A DNA stretch of 51,210 nt from Actinomycetota bacterium (GTDB taxonomy: Bacteria > Actinomycetota > Acidimicrobiia > Acidimicrobiales > CADCSY01): assembly GCA_016781105.1 (NCBI GenBank), contig JADDRA010000040.1:1-51210 (forward strand). Direction: 5' to 3'. Positions 36,538-44,304 of this stretch are shown piece by piece. Position 1 is the first letter of the stretch. Each line of letters opens with the position of its first letter. The notes beneath the pieces were generated by a model. The model worked only from the letters and a program-made list of their open reading frames with translations. It was not told the origin of the DNA and did no database searches. Both the position numbers and the translations under genes were made by a program.

Positions 36538-37627
36538 GGACGACCTCCTCGTGGACGGCGTGGGCGTGGGTGACGTGGGCGACGAGGTCGTCGGCCCCGC
36601 GCAGGGGCGGGGGCTCCAGGGCGGCGAGGATTCTCGCTGCGGGGATGGCGCTGCGGGCGGCGGCCACCTCGGCCACCTGCTCGGCCGCGGCGTCAGGGGC
36701 CAGGCCCAGGCGCTCGGCCAGGCGCCGGCGCAGGTCCTCGCCCACCAGGCGGGCGGCCTCGTCGTGGTGACGGGCCTCCTGCAGGAGCCGGCCCACGGCC
36801 ACCACCAGCTCGGACGCCTCCAGGGCCACCGGCTGGGGCTCCTCCACGGGCCGCCCCAGCCGCCGGGCCCGCCACAGGGTGTAGGTGGCGAAGGCCAGGC
36901 CGAGCTGGACCAGCGCCGCCTTGACGTTGTCGCCCACCAGCTCGGCCAGCCCCTCGCTTCCCGAGCCCGGGGCGGGCGGCGCCAGGAACGCGAGCCGGGT
37001 GCCGGGCCGGGGGGCCAGGAGGGAGGCGGCGAGCAGCGCGTGGTCGGCCTCGCCGATCGACTGGTTGGTGAACACCCCCGCCCCGCCCACGGCCACCACG
37101 GCGCCGGCGCCGGCGGCGGTGGCCGCCACGTAGACGTCCGCCCCCCGGCGGAAGCACCCGTCGGCGCCGGGGAGCAGCTCGTAGGTGACGCTGCCCGCAG
37201 GGGGCTCCACGGCGCCGACCGGGGCCAGCGCCGGCAGGTCGCAGGTGGTGTCGACGGGCAACTCGATCATGCCCAGGGCGGGGACCTCGCCCACCGGGAA
37301 CGGGTGCAGGGTCGAGGCCGGGTCGGCCACGACCAGCGTGCCCCCGGCCTGGACCCACCCGGCCAGCTCGCCCCGCCCGGCGTCGTCGAGGTCGTCGGCC
37401 AGCACCAGGGCGACGTCGTGGGCCGGGCCGGGGGGAGCATCGGTCACGTCGACCTCGGCCCCCAGCTCCTCGAGCAGCACCACCAGGGCGGCCGTCCCCA
37501 GTGGCCCGGTGGAGCCGGGGTCGAGCGGGGGGCCCTCGCCCGTCGGCCGACCGACCAGGAGCACGCCGGCCACGATCACGGCCAGGAACGCGCCGGCGCG
37601 CACCCACGTGGAGGCCGGCCCGGGCAC
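36530..37627 (-). CDS. DUF4350 domain membrane protein
   Basis: A 365-residue protein. One N-terminal membrane helix (AGAFLAVIVAGVLLVG) is followed by a large extracytoplasmic domain of the DUF4350 / glutamine-amidotransferase-like fold (GTAALVVLLEELGAEVDVTD...DVALVLADDLDDAGRGELAGWVQAGGTLVVAD). A second helix (VKAALVQLGLAFATYTLWRARR) leads to a cytoplasmic helical tail. No catalytic cysteine is visible at the expected elbow, so enzymatic activity is doubtful. GTG at 37627 is two bases after the DUF4129 stop. Confidence 0.8.
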   Translation of the reverse strand: MPGPASTWVRAGAFLAVIVAGVLLVGRPTGEGPPLDPGSTGPLGTAALVVLLEELGAEVDVTDAPPGPAHDVALVLADDLDDAGRGELAGWVQAGGTLVVADPASTLHPFPVGEVPALGMIELPVDTTCDLPALAPVGAVEPPAGSVTYELLPGADGCFRRGADVYVAATAAGAGAVVAVGGAGVFTNQSIGEADHALLAASLLAPRPGTRLAFLAPPAPGSGSEGLAELVGDNVKAALVQLGLAFATYTLWRARRLGRPVEEPQPVALEASELVVAVGRLLQEARHHDEAARLVGEDLRRRLAERLGLAPDAAAEQVAEVAAARSAIPAARILAALEPPPLRGADDLVAHVTHAHAVHEEVVHA

Positions 37628-37629
37628 GG

Positions 37630-38232
37630 CTATCCGGCCAGGACGCGCCGGGACAGCGCCCGCAGGCGCTCGGCCTGCTCGGCGCCGACGGGGTGCTCCC
37701 CGTACCAGGCCTCCTCGAACAGGGTGGTGGCGGCGTCGAAGTCCGAGGCGGCCTCGGGGAGCACCTCCGCCACCTGGCGGCGGTACTCGCCGGCTGTGCG
37801 CCCGGGCACCTCCTCCACCAGCCCCCGCCCGGCCAGGTCGGCCACCAGGGCCCGCCACCGGCAGCGCAGCGCCGCCCGCCACTGCCCGGCGGCTTCGTGG
37901 GCAGCGGCGTCGGCCCGCCAGTCGACGGCCGAGCGACCGGGCGCCGGTTCGGTGCCAGGGGCGGCCACCGGGTCGGGCCGCAGGCCCCGGGTGAGGCGCA
38001 GGGCGAGCACCACGGCCACCACGCCGAGCACCACGACCACGACCCAGCCGACCAGGCCGCCGGCGCCGGCGTCGAGCAGGGCGGCGAGCAGGTCGCCCAG
38101 GCGCTCGAGCACCAGGTCGCGGAGCCGCTCGAGCCACGAGCGGGGTTCGGGGGCGAACTCGGGCCGAGCCAGGATGGCCTCGATGGTCGAGCGCACCCGG
38201 CCGGCGTCGAGCTGGGGCTCGGGCAGGGGCAC
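37630..38232 (-). CDS. DUF4129 domain membrane protein
   Basis: A 200-residue protein. An N-terminal amphipathic region (WLERLRDLVLERLGDLLAALLDAG) and one strong membrane helix (GLVGWVVVVVLGVVAVVLALRL) are followed by the cytoplasmic DUF4129 core ADAAAHEAAGQWRAALRCRWRALVADLAGRGLV...PGRTAGEYRRQV...FEEAWYGEHPV, with the conserved WYG. DUF4129 genes routinely sit next to MoxR/DUF58 genes and sometimes fuse to transglutaminase-like proteins. The function is unknown. Confidence 0.85.
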   Translation of the reverse strand: MPLPEPQLDAGRVRSTIEAILARPEFAPEPRSWLERLRDLVLERLGDLLAALLDAGAGGLVGWVVVVVLGVVAVVLALRLTRGLRPDPVAAPGTEPAPGRSAVDWRADAAAHEAAGQWRAALRCRWRALVADLAGRGLVEEVPGRTAGEYRRQVAEVLPEAASDFDAATTLFEEAWYGEHPVGAEQAERLRALSRRVLAG

Positions 38233-38263
38233 GGAGGGCGCGCGAGCGACGGCGACCAGGGTC

Positions 38264-39385
38264 TTAGCGCCCCGGGGACGCAGCGCCGGGCACGGCCAGG
38301 CCGGCGGCGATCACCTGCAGGTCGAAGCCCTCGATGCGGATGCGCAGGTCGAAGTAGACGAGCGTGGCGGCGATGGCCACGATGGGCTCGGAGACGAGTG
38401 AGGCGACGATGCCGCCCACGGCCAGCACGATCCAGCCGTGCTCCAGGCCGAAGAACAGGGCGACGAAGCTGGGCACGAAGCCGAGAGCGCCGGCCACCAG
38501 CGAGGTGATGAGCCCGGCCAGCAGGCTGATGCCCACCACCGGCCAGAAGCGTCGCCAGACCAAGCTCCAGGACCGGCGCACCCCGTCGAGGGGTCCCAGC
38601 TCCTCGACCACGATCGCCGGCGCCACCACCACCGACAGGGCGGACACGACGAGGACGAGCGGGCCGAGGACGAGCAGGCCGAGCCCCCCCACCACGACCA
38701 GGGCGCCCAGCCCGGCGCCCAGCGCGACGAGCACGAGGCCGCCCACGATGCCGACCAGCAGGGGCAGGTGGGAGAGGATCCAGCCGCCCAGCAGCGCCCA
38801 GAACCGGCCCAGGGTCCGGCGCAAGGCAGGTCCGGCGGCCAGGGTCTCACCGAGGTAGGAGGCGGCCACCACCTGGCTGATGGCACCGGCCATGAACGGC
38901 AGCACGAGGAGGCCGCCCAGGCTGACCACCAGCGACGAGCCCACGTCGCCGAAGGGCTGCGCCGCCTGGGCGTCGAGCACCGACGGGTCGCCCAGGGCGT
39001 CGAAGAGCCCCGCCCCCGACAACAGGTCACGCTGGGCCCAGGCGGCGACGAGCTGGAGCGGCACGGTGAAGGCGGCCACGATGACCACGATCGAGCGGGC
39101 GTTGGCCTTGAACAGCTTGAAGACGCCGTCGAGGATGTCGCCCACCGTCATGGGGTGCAGCGGCAGCGGCCCCGTGCGGGCGTCGCCCGCCTTAGGGCGG
39201 CCCGGGCCGTAGCCCGGTGGCGGGCCGTAGCCCGGTGGGGGGCCGTAGCCCGGTGGGGGGCCGTAGCCCGGTGGCGGGCCGTAGCCCGGTGGCGGGCCGG
39301 AGCCGGACGGCCCCGGCGGGTCGACCGGGGCCCAGCGGGGATCGACCGGGCCGGGCCCGCCCTCGGCGTGGGGAGGCTCGGCCAC
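38264..39385 (-). CDS. Polytopic membrane protein with GPPPGY-repeat N-terminus
   Basis: A 373-residue protein. The first 75 residues are proline-rich with five GPPPGY repeats. The rest has about six membrane segments around a glycerophosphodiesterase-membrane-domain-like pattern: LHPMTVGDILDGVFKLFKANARSIVVIVAAFTVP near the first helix, VVVAPAIVVEELGPLDGVRRSWSLVWRRFWPVVGISLLAGLI near the middle. It heads the DUF4129-DUF4350-MoxR-DUF58 operon with a 31-base gap, so it may be a membrane partner of that complex. GTG at 39385 has TACCAT six bases upstream. Confidence 0.75.
   Translation of the reverse strand: MAEPPHAEGGPGPVDPRWAPVDPPGPSGSGPPPGYGPPPGYGPPPGYGPPPGYGPPPGYGPGRPKAGDARTGPLPLHPMTVGDILDGVFKLFKANARSIVVIVAAFTVPLQLVAAWAQRDLLSGAGLFDALGDPSVLDAQAAQPFGDVGSSLVVSLGGLLVLPFMAGAISQVVAASYLGETLAAGPALRRTLGRFWALLGGWILSHLPLLVGIVGGLVLVALGAGLGALVVVGGLGLLVLGPLVLVVSALSVVVAPAIVVEELGPLDGVRRSWSLVWRRFWPVVGISLLAGLITSLVAGALGFVPSFVALFFGLEHGWIVLAVGGIVASLVSEPIVAIAATLVYFDLRIRIEGFDLQVIAAGLAVPGAASPGR
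39204..39293. repeat. Tandem 18-base repeat encoding GPPPGY
   Basis: Five copies of an 18-base unit (GGGCCGTAGCCCGGTGGC on the + strand, with one variable base at the end) encode five GPPPGY units on the minus strand. Such in-frame repeats can change copy number without breaking the gene. Confidence 0.85.
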
Positions 39386-39391
39386 CGCCTC

Positions 39392-39397
39392 ATGGTA
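39392..39397 (-). promoter_or_regulatory. -10 box for the membrane protein/MoxR operon
   Basis: TACCAT ends six bases before the GTG at 39385. Confidence 0.5.
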
Positions 39398-39434
39398 GTG
39401 ACGCTCCCCGACCTCCCCCGACCGGCACGGACGC

Positions 39435-39440
39435 GATACT
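39435..39440 (+). promoter_or_regulatory. -10 box for the 39.4 kb methyltransferase
   Basis: GATACT ends six bases before the GTG at 39447. Confidence 0.45.
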
Positions 39441-39446
39441 CCGTCG

Positions 39447-40241
39447 GTGGAGGGTCTCCACCCGGCCAGCTACGGCGAGGCCTTCGCCGACGTCTACGAC
39501 GACTGGTACGGCGACGTCTCCGACGTGGCCGCCACGGTGGAGGCCGTCGTCGAACTGGCCGGCGGTGCCCCCGTGCTCGAGCTCGGGATCGGGACCGGAC
39601 GCCTGGCCCTGCCCCTGGTGGCGTCCGGCCTCGAGGTGCACGGTGTCGACGCCTCCCCGGCCATGGTGGCGCGCCTGCGGGCCAAGCCCGGCGGGGCCGC
39701 CATCCCGGTGCTGATCGGCGACTTCTCCGAGACCGTCCCCGAGGTCCCCGGGGGCTTCGGCGTCGTCCTCGCCGCCTACAACACCTTGTTCAACCTCCCC
39801 TCGGCCGAGGCGCAGCGGCGCTGCCTGGGCCACGTGGCCCGGTGCCTGCGCCCGGGGGGGTCGTTCGTGGTGGAGGCCTTCGTGCCCGGCCCCGAGCCCG
39901 AGGGCGTCAGCGGCGCCGTCACCCCCTCGGTGATCGAGCCCGACCGGGTGGTCCTGCAGGTCACCCGGCGCGACCCGGCGAGCCAGACGGTGGACGGCTC
40001 GGTGGTGTCGATCACCGCCGCCGGCATCCGCCTGCGCCCCTGGCACATCCGCTACGCCAGCCCGGCCCAGCTCGACGACCTGGCCGGCGCCGCCGGCCTC
40101 ACCCTGCTGCGGCGCCACCGGGGCTGGCGGGGCGAGGCCTTCGGCCCCCACAGCTCCCACCACGTGTCGGTCTACACCAGGCCCGCCGCGCCCGCCGGGA
40201 AGGGCGCCGGCCCTAGTGTCGGCGGCCATGGAGCGCGGTGA
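39447..40241 (+). CDS. Class I SAM-dependent methyltransferase
   Basis: A 264-residue protein. Motif I is VLELGIGTGRLALPL near residue 48, motif II VHGVDASPAMV, and the motif IV region IGDFSE...FGVVLAAYNTLFNLPS. The C-terminal half has strand motifs (QTVDGSVVSITAAGIRLRPWHIRYASPAQLDDLAGAAGL) typical of Methyltransf_25-type small-molecule methyltransferases. The substrate is unknown. The 3' end overlaps the start of the HtrA gene by 14 bases, yet that gene appears to have its own promoter inside this one. Confidence 0.82.
   Translation: MEGLHPASYGEAFADVYDDWYGDVSDVAATVEAVVELAGGAPVLELGIGTGRLALPLVASGLEVHGVDASPAMVARLRAKPGGAAIPVLIGDFSETVPEVPGGFGVVLAAYNTLFNLPSAEAQRRCLGHVARCLRPGGSFVVEAFVPGPEPEGVSGAVTPSVIEPDRVVLQVTRRDPASQTVDGSVVSITAAGIRLRPWHIRYASPAQLDDLAGAAGLTLLRRHRGWRGEAFGPHSSHHVSVYTRPAAPAGKGAGPSVGGHGAR
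40214..40219 (+). promoter_or_regulatory. -10 box for the HtrA gene, inside the upstream gene
   Basis: TAGTGT ends eight bases before the ATG at 40228, and supports that start over the GTG at 40216. Confidence 0.45.
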
Positions 40242-41433
40242 GCCGGAGGAGGGTGAGGCCGGCGCGCCGGGCGAGTTCCGTGCCCCTCCGCCTCCCGACG
40301 ACCGCCTCTGGCGCCACCCCTCGGAGGTGGCGGTGGCCCGCCGGCCGGACGGCCGGGCTCCGGGCGGGTGGGCCGTGGCCCTGGTCTCGGGCCTGGTCGG
40401 CTCGGTGCTCACCTTCGGCCTCGTCGCCGCCACCGGCGCCCTCGACCGGGACGCGCCCGGCGGTGTCGTGCGGGAGCTGGTCAGCCCCCCGGTCCCCGCC
40501 GGGGAGCGGGCCGATCCCGATCAGGTGGTGCAGATCGCCGAGCGGGTCAGTCCGGCCATCGCCCGCATCCAGGTCGGCGGTGACCGCCCGGGCAGCGGGT
40601 CGGGGGTGATGTTCCGCGACGACGGCTACCTGCTCACCAACGCCCACGTCGTCGACAAGGCCCGGACGATCGACGTGGTGCTGGCCGACGGCAGCGAGCA
40701 CGACGGCGAGCTGGTGGGGGCCGACGCTCTGACCGACGTCGCCGTGGTCAAGATCGACCGGGAGGCACCGGTCCCGGTCGCCACCCTGGGCTCGGCCGCC
40801 GGCCTGCGGGTGGGCCAGGCCGCCGTCGCCATCGGCTCGCCTCTGGGCCTGATCGGCGGGTCGTCGGTGACCACGGGGGTGGTGAGCGCCCTGGGTCGTC
40901 GCCTGCCCACGGCTCAGGGCCCCCCGCTGCTCGACATGATCCAGACCGACGCCGCCATCGCGCCGGGATCCTCGGGCGGAGCCTTGCTCGACGGGTCGGG
41001 CGCCGTCATCGGGATCACGACGGCCATCGCCCTGTCCGACAGCGGTGCCGAGGGCCTCGGCTTCGCCACGCCCATCGACATCGCCCGCTCGGTGGCCGAC
41101 GACATCATCACCACCGGCAGGGCGGTCCACGTGTGGCTGGGGATCCAGGGCCGCGACCTCGACGCCGCCTCGGCCGAGCAGGCCGGGGTCAGCGGAGGAG
41201 CGGTGGTGGTCGACGTGGTCGACGACGGTCCCGCCCAGGGTGCCGGGCTGCGGCCCGGCGACGTGATCGTCGCCGTGGCCGAGCGTGAGGTCCGCTCCAT
41301 GTCGGCGCTGGTCATCTTCTTGCGGGAGCGCGCCCCGGGCGACCGGGTCGAGCTGTCGGTGCTGCGCGACGGTGGACGGACCTCACTGCCCGTCGAGCTC
41401 GGGACCCGTCCGATGGACGCCGCCGAGCGCTGA
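40228..41433 (+). CDS. HtrA/DegP-type serine protease with PDZ domain, membrane-anchored
   Basis: A 401-residue protein. A cytoplasmic N-terminus containing DDRLWRHPSE precedes one membrane helix (about 48-67). The trypsin-like domain has H140 (LLTNAHVV), D170 (LTDVAVVKI) and S249 (APGSSGGAL), so the triad is complete. A C-terminal PDZ domain (about 305-390, with AGLRPGDVIVAVAEREV) should bind substrate C-termini. These proteases degrade or trim misfolded extracytoplasmic proteins. The WRHPSE segment is, to my knowledge, typical of Acidimicrobiia proteins. ATG 40228 is preferred because of the TAGTGT box. Confidence 0.92.
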   Translation: MERGEPEEGEAGAPGEFRAPPPPDDRLWRHPSEVAVARRPDGRAPGGWAVALVSGLVGSVLTFGLVAATGALDRDAPGGVVRELVSPPVPAGERADPDQVVQIAERVSPAIARIQVGGDRPGSGSGVMFRDDGYLLTNAHVVDKARTIDVVLADGSEHDGELVGADALTDVAVVKIDREAPVPVATLGSAAGLRVGQAAVAIGSPLGLIGGSSVTTGVVSALGRRLPTAQGPPLLDMIQTDAAIAPGSSGGALLDGSGAVIGITTAIALSDSGAEGLGFATPIDIARSVADDIITTGRAVHVWLGIQGRDLDAASAEQAGVSGGAVVVDVVDDGPAQGAGLRPGDVIVAVAEREVRSMSALVIFLRERAPGDRVELSVLRDGGRTSLPVELGTRPMDAAER

Positions 41434-41477
41434 CGCCGCCGGTCCCCGAGCCCCCCCGCCTGGCGTCCGCCCGCTGG

Positions 41478-41497
41478 CGCCGGCCTCAGGGCCGGCG
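41478..41497. terminator. Hairpin between convergent HtrA and epimerase genes
   Basis: CGCCGGCC (41478-41485) pairs with GGCCGGCG (41490-41497) across a TCAG loop that contains the epimerase stop codon on the minus strand. No U-tract. Confidence 0.5.
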
Positions 41498-42481
41498 GGA
41501 CCGGCGGCGGCGCACCAGGGCGAGGGCGCCGACCGGGGCACCGAGGCCCAGCGCGGCCCCGGTGCCGAGGGTGGTGATGCGCCGGGCCTTGGGGCCCAGG
41601 CGGGTCCAGGGGCTGACCGGGTAGGAGCCCACCAGCGTCTCGGGCCCGGTGTGCTGCGGCGTCCACCCCTCGGCCCGGAGCCGGTCGCCGGCCACCACCC
41701 AGGAGTGGGTGGCGTAGGCCACCCACTCGGGCGCCACCCCACAGACCTCCCGGCCCCAGCGCCACCGGGACACCAGCGCGGCGAGCGCCGGTGGGACCGG
41801 CGGGCGCAGCGGCGCACCCGCCAGCACCTGGACCTCGCTCCCGTCCAGCCAGCCCTCGGGAGCCACGTTGTAGACCCCGTCGAGGGAGCGCTCGGCGGCC
41901 AGGGCCACGGCGGCGGCCAGGTCGTCGACGTGGACGAACTGGACCGGGACGTCGGGGTTCCCGATCCCCCAGCGGGTGGCTGCCCGCAGGCCCACGGCCA
42001 GCCACTGCTCCTCGTCGCCGACCACCAGTGCCGGTCGCAGCACGCTCAGGGTCGCGCCCTCGCGGCCTGCCGCCCACGCGCCCCAGCGTCGCTCGTTCTC
42101 GGCCTTGGCCAGGGCGTAGTCGCTTTCCGGATTGGGACGCAGGGCGGCGTCCTCGCACAACGGGATCGGGTTGTCGGGCCAGGCCCCGTAGACGGCCGCG
42201 CTGGACACGACCACCACGTGGCCGACCTCGCTCCTGGTGGCGGCCTCGACCAGGCGCCGGGCCTGGGCGGGAAGCTCCTCGGATGGCGTGGGACAGGACC
42301 AGCGGTCGAGATGGACGACCACGCCGGTCCCCGGCGCCAGGACGTCGCCGGGGGGGGCGTCGTCGTCGAGGGCGACCACCGCCCCCAGCCGCGGTGACGC
42401 CTCCAGCAGCGGGACCAGGCGCCGGCCCAGGGTCCCTCCGGCCCCCACGACGAGCACGTTGGGGAGTGGCTCGCTGGTCAC
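41486..42481 (-). CDS. NAD-dependent epimerase/dehydratase family protein
   Basis: A 331-residue short-chain dehydrogenase of the extended type. The Rossmann NAD site is VVGAGGTLGRRL near residue 12, VVVSSAAVYG carries the serine region, and the YxxxK pair is in SDYALAKAENE, so the catalytic residues are present. A sugar-nucleotide binding C-terminus (LAALVSRWRWGREVCGV...TPQHTGPETL) follows, and the tail is basic (RRRRSRRP). It probably reduces or epimerises a sugar nucleotide or a similar metabolite. GTG at 42481 is 17 bases from the divergent DUF2342 start. Confidence 0.82.
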   Translation of the reverse strand: MTSEPLPNVLVVGAGGTLGRRLVPLLEASPRLGAVVALDDDAPPGDVLAPGTGVVVHLDRWSCPTPSEELPAQARRLVEAATRSEVGHVVVVSSAAVYGAWPDNPIPLCEDAALRPNPESDYALAKAENERRWGAWAAGREGATLSVLRPALVVGDEEQWLAVGLRAATRWGIGNPDVPVQFVHVDDLAAAVALAAERSLDGVYNVAPEGWLDGSEVQVLAGAPLRPPVPPALAALVSRWRWGREVCGVAPEWVAYATHSWVVAGDRLRAEGWTPQHTGPETLVGSYPVSPWTRLGPKARRITTLGTGAALGLGAPVGALALVRRRRSRRP

Positions 42482-42486
42482 GGGCC

Positions 42487-42493
42487 TACGATG
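42487..42493. promoter_or_regulatory. Overlapping divergent -10 boxes
   Basis: On the + strand TACGAT (42487-42492) ends six bases before the ATG at 42499. On the minus strand CATCGT (42493-42488) ends six bases before the GTG at 42481. Five of the six bases are shared. Confidence 0.45.
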
Positions 42494-42498
42494 CCCCC

Positions 42499-43689
42499 AT
42501 GGCCGGGCCTGGTCCATTCGGCGACAACCCCTTCGAGGGGATGCCGTTCCTCGGCGACCTCGCCCGCATGCTGCAGTCGCAGGGTCCGGTGAGCTGGGAC
42601 GCGGCCCGCCAGTTCGCCACCCAGGTGGCCAGCGAGGGCGCGGTCGAGGCCAACCCCGAGCCCATGGAACGCCTGCGCCTGGAGGAGCTGTCGCGCGTCG
42701 CCGAGCTGCGGGTGGCCGACGTCACCGGGCTGCCCACCTCCACCACCGGCGCCGTGGTCACGCTCGTGCCCGTCACCCGCACGGAGTGGGCCCGGCGCAC
42801 GCTCGACGCCTACCGGCCACTGCTCGAGCACCTCTCGGCGTCGCTGTCGGCCGCGGCCGACGGTGACGACGACGAAGGGGTGCCCGCCGACCCGGCCGCC
42901 GCGCTCCTCGGGGGCATCTTCACCATGATCGGGCCGATGATGCTCGGGATGCAGTCGGGGGCCATGGTCGGCCACCTGGCCCGGCGCTCCTTCGGCCAGT
43001 ACGACCTGCCCCTGCCCCGACCCCCGTCCGACCAGCTCGTGATCGTCAGCGCCAACGTGGCCGCCTTCGGCGAGGAGTGGAGCCTCCCAAGCGACGACCT
43101 GCGCCTGTGGCTCTGCCTGTCCGAGCTGGCCACCCACGCCGTGCTCGGGCTCCCCCACGTCCGGGCCCGCCTGGAGCAGCTGGTCCTGGCCTACGTCGAC
43201 GCCTTCCGGGTCGAGCCCGGCGCCCTGGAGGCGAGCCTGGGCGACCTCGACCCGTCCGACCTCGGTGCCCTCCAGCAGGCCCTGGGCGACCCCTCGGCAC
43301 TGCTCGGCGCCATCCGCTCCGACGAGCAGCGGGCCATGCTCCCCCGCCTCGAGGCCCTGGTGGCCGCCATCGTCGGCTACGTCGACCACGTCATGGACAC
43401 CGTCGGCCCCACCCTGATCGGCTCCTACGGCATGCTGACCGAGGCGCTCCACCGCCGCCGCGTCGAGGCCGGCAGCGCCGACCGCTTCCTGGAGCACCTC
43501 TTCGGCCTCGAGCTGGGCCGGCGCCAGTACGAGCGGGGCGCCGCCTTCGTGGCCGGCGTGGTCGAGCGGGCCGGTGCCGAGGGCCTGGCCCGACTGTGGC
43601 AGTCGGAGCGGGAGCTGCCCACCCCGTCCGAGATCGACGCTCCCGGCCTGTGGCTGGCCCGCATCGACCTCGACGACGGCGGTGCCTGA
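42499..43689 (+). CDS. DUF2342 family protein (zinc-metalloprotease-like, degenerate site)
   Basis: A 396-residue protein. It matches the actinobacterial family annotated as F420-biosynthesis-associated or putative zinc-dependent hydrolase. Visible landmarks are PFGDNPFEGMPFLGDLARML, MLGMQSGAMVGHLARRSFGQYDLPLP, DDLRLWLCLSELATHAVLGLPHVR and LFGLELGRRQYERGAAFVAGV. In many members the middle segment carries HExxH; here the aligned positions read SELAT, so both histidines are missing and peptidase activity is unlikely. There is no link to F420 genes in the window. ATG 42499 follows TACGAT by six bases. Confidence 0.8.
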   Translation: MAGPGPFGDNPFEGMPFLGDLARMLQSQGPVSWDAARQFATQVASEGAVEANPEPMERLRLEELSRVAELRVADVTGLPTSTTGAVVTLVPVTRTEWARRTLDAYRPLLEHLSASLSAAADGDDDEGVPADPAAALLGGIFTMIGPMMLGMQSGAMVGHLARRSFGQYDLPLPRPPSDQLVIVSANVAAFGEEWSLPSDDLRLWLCLSELATHAVLGLPHVRARLEQLVLAYVDAFRVEPGALEASLGDLDPSDLGALQQALGDPSALLGAIRSDEQRAMLPRLEALVAAIVGYVDHVMDTVGPTLIGSYGMLTEALHRRRVEAGSADRFLEHLFGLELGRRQYERGAAFVAGVVERAGAEGLARLWQSERELPTPSEIDAPGLWLARIDLDDGGA

Positions 43690-43728
43690 CTCGTTCTCCG
43701 GTGCCTGAACCGTGCCCGGCACAGGCCA

Positions 43729-43748
43729 GAGCCCGGAGTACGGGGCTC
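43729..43748. terminator. Hairpin between convergent DUF2342 and phosphoesterase genes
   Basis: GAGCCC (43729-43734) pairs with GGGCTC (43743-43748) with an eight-base loop, 40 bases past the DUF2342 stop. Upstream in the same gap CGGTGCCTGA occurs twice (43680-43689 and 43699-43708). Confidence 0.45.
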
Positions 43749-43773
43749 GGGCTCGAGGGCTGGAGGCGGAGAC

Positions 43774-44262
43774 CTACACGGCGACGATGTGGGTGGTGGC
43801 GATCCGGCCCTCGACCAGCTCGACCGTGGCGAGGGTGGGGTGGGGCTGGGATCGGCGCTGGGTCGGGGAGCCGGGGTTGAGGAGCCACTGGCCCTCCAGG
43901 CCGGGCCCGTCCCAGGGGATGTGGCTGTGGCCGAAGACGACCAGCTCGGCGGTGGGGAAGGCCCGCCGCAGCCGGGCCTCCCGGCCCCGGCGAGGGCCGC
44001 TGTCGTGGACCATGCCCACGGCCACGCCGGCCAGCGTCAGCTCCAGGCGCTCGGGGAGCACCCCCACCAGGTCGTGGTCGTTGTTCCCCAGCACGGCATG
44101 GGTGGGGGCGTAGGCCTCCAGCTCGTCGAGCACGGAGGCGTCGACGATGTCCCCGGCGTGGAGCACCACCTCGGCCTGCTCCAGCTCGGCCCGGACCCGA
44201 GGCGGAAGGCCGCGGTGTGACCCGGCCCGCAGGTGGGTGTCGGCCAGCACCACCACCCTCAC
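43774..44262 (-). CDS. Metallophosphoesterase, YfcE/MJ0936-like
   Basis: A 162-residue phosphodiesterase. Its two-metal site is complete: LADTH (D8, H10), HAGDIVD, GNND, VHDSG and FGHSHIP. Small enzymes of this family hydrolyse phosphodiesters or phosphomonoesters in the cytoplasm; the physiological substrate is not known. GTG at 44262 is preferred over GTG at 44271 because MRVVVLADTH is the canonical start and this GTG overlaps the stop of an upstream minicistron. It follows an MFS gene through a relay of short overlapping frames. Confidence 0.88.
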   Translation of the reverse strand: MRVVVLADTHLRAGSHRGLPPRVRAELEQAEVVLHAGDIVDASVLDELEAYAPTHAVLGNNDHDLVGVLPERLELTLAGVAVGMVHDSGPRRGREARLRRAFPTAELVVFGHSHIPWDGPGLEGQWLLNPGSPTQRRSQPHPTLATVELVEGRIATTHIVAV

Positions 44263-44304
44263 CGCTCGCACACCCTCACCGCTCGCGCACCCTCACGGCT
44301 CGGG
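44254..44304 (-). repeat. Three 17-base tandem repeats creating two minicistrons
   Basis: The + strand unit CACCCTCACCGCTCGCA occurs at 44254-44270, 44271-44287 (one mismatch) and, more diverged, 44288-44304. On the minus strand the MFS stop at 44293-44295 overlaps a GTG (GTGA) that opens M-R-V-R-E-R-stop. That stop overlaps the GTG of M-R-V-C-E-R-stop, whose stop overlaps the phosphoesterase GTG. Six codons plus stop minus four shared bases equals 17, so each repeat keeps the coupling. Confidence 0.8.

Noticed and set aside
43680-43708. Duplicated CGGTGCCTGA at the DUF2342 stop as a third coupling minicistron
   Set aside because: The downstream gene is convergent, so there is nothing to couple to; probably a chance or neutral duplication.
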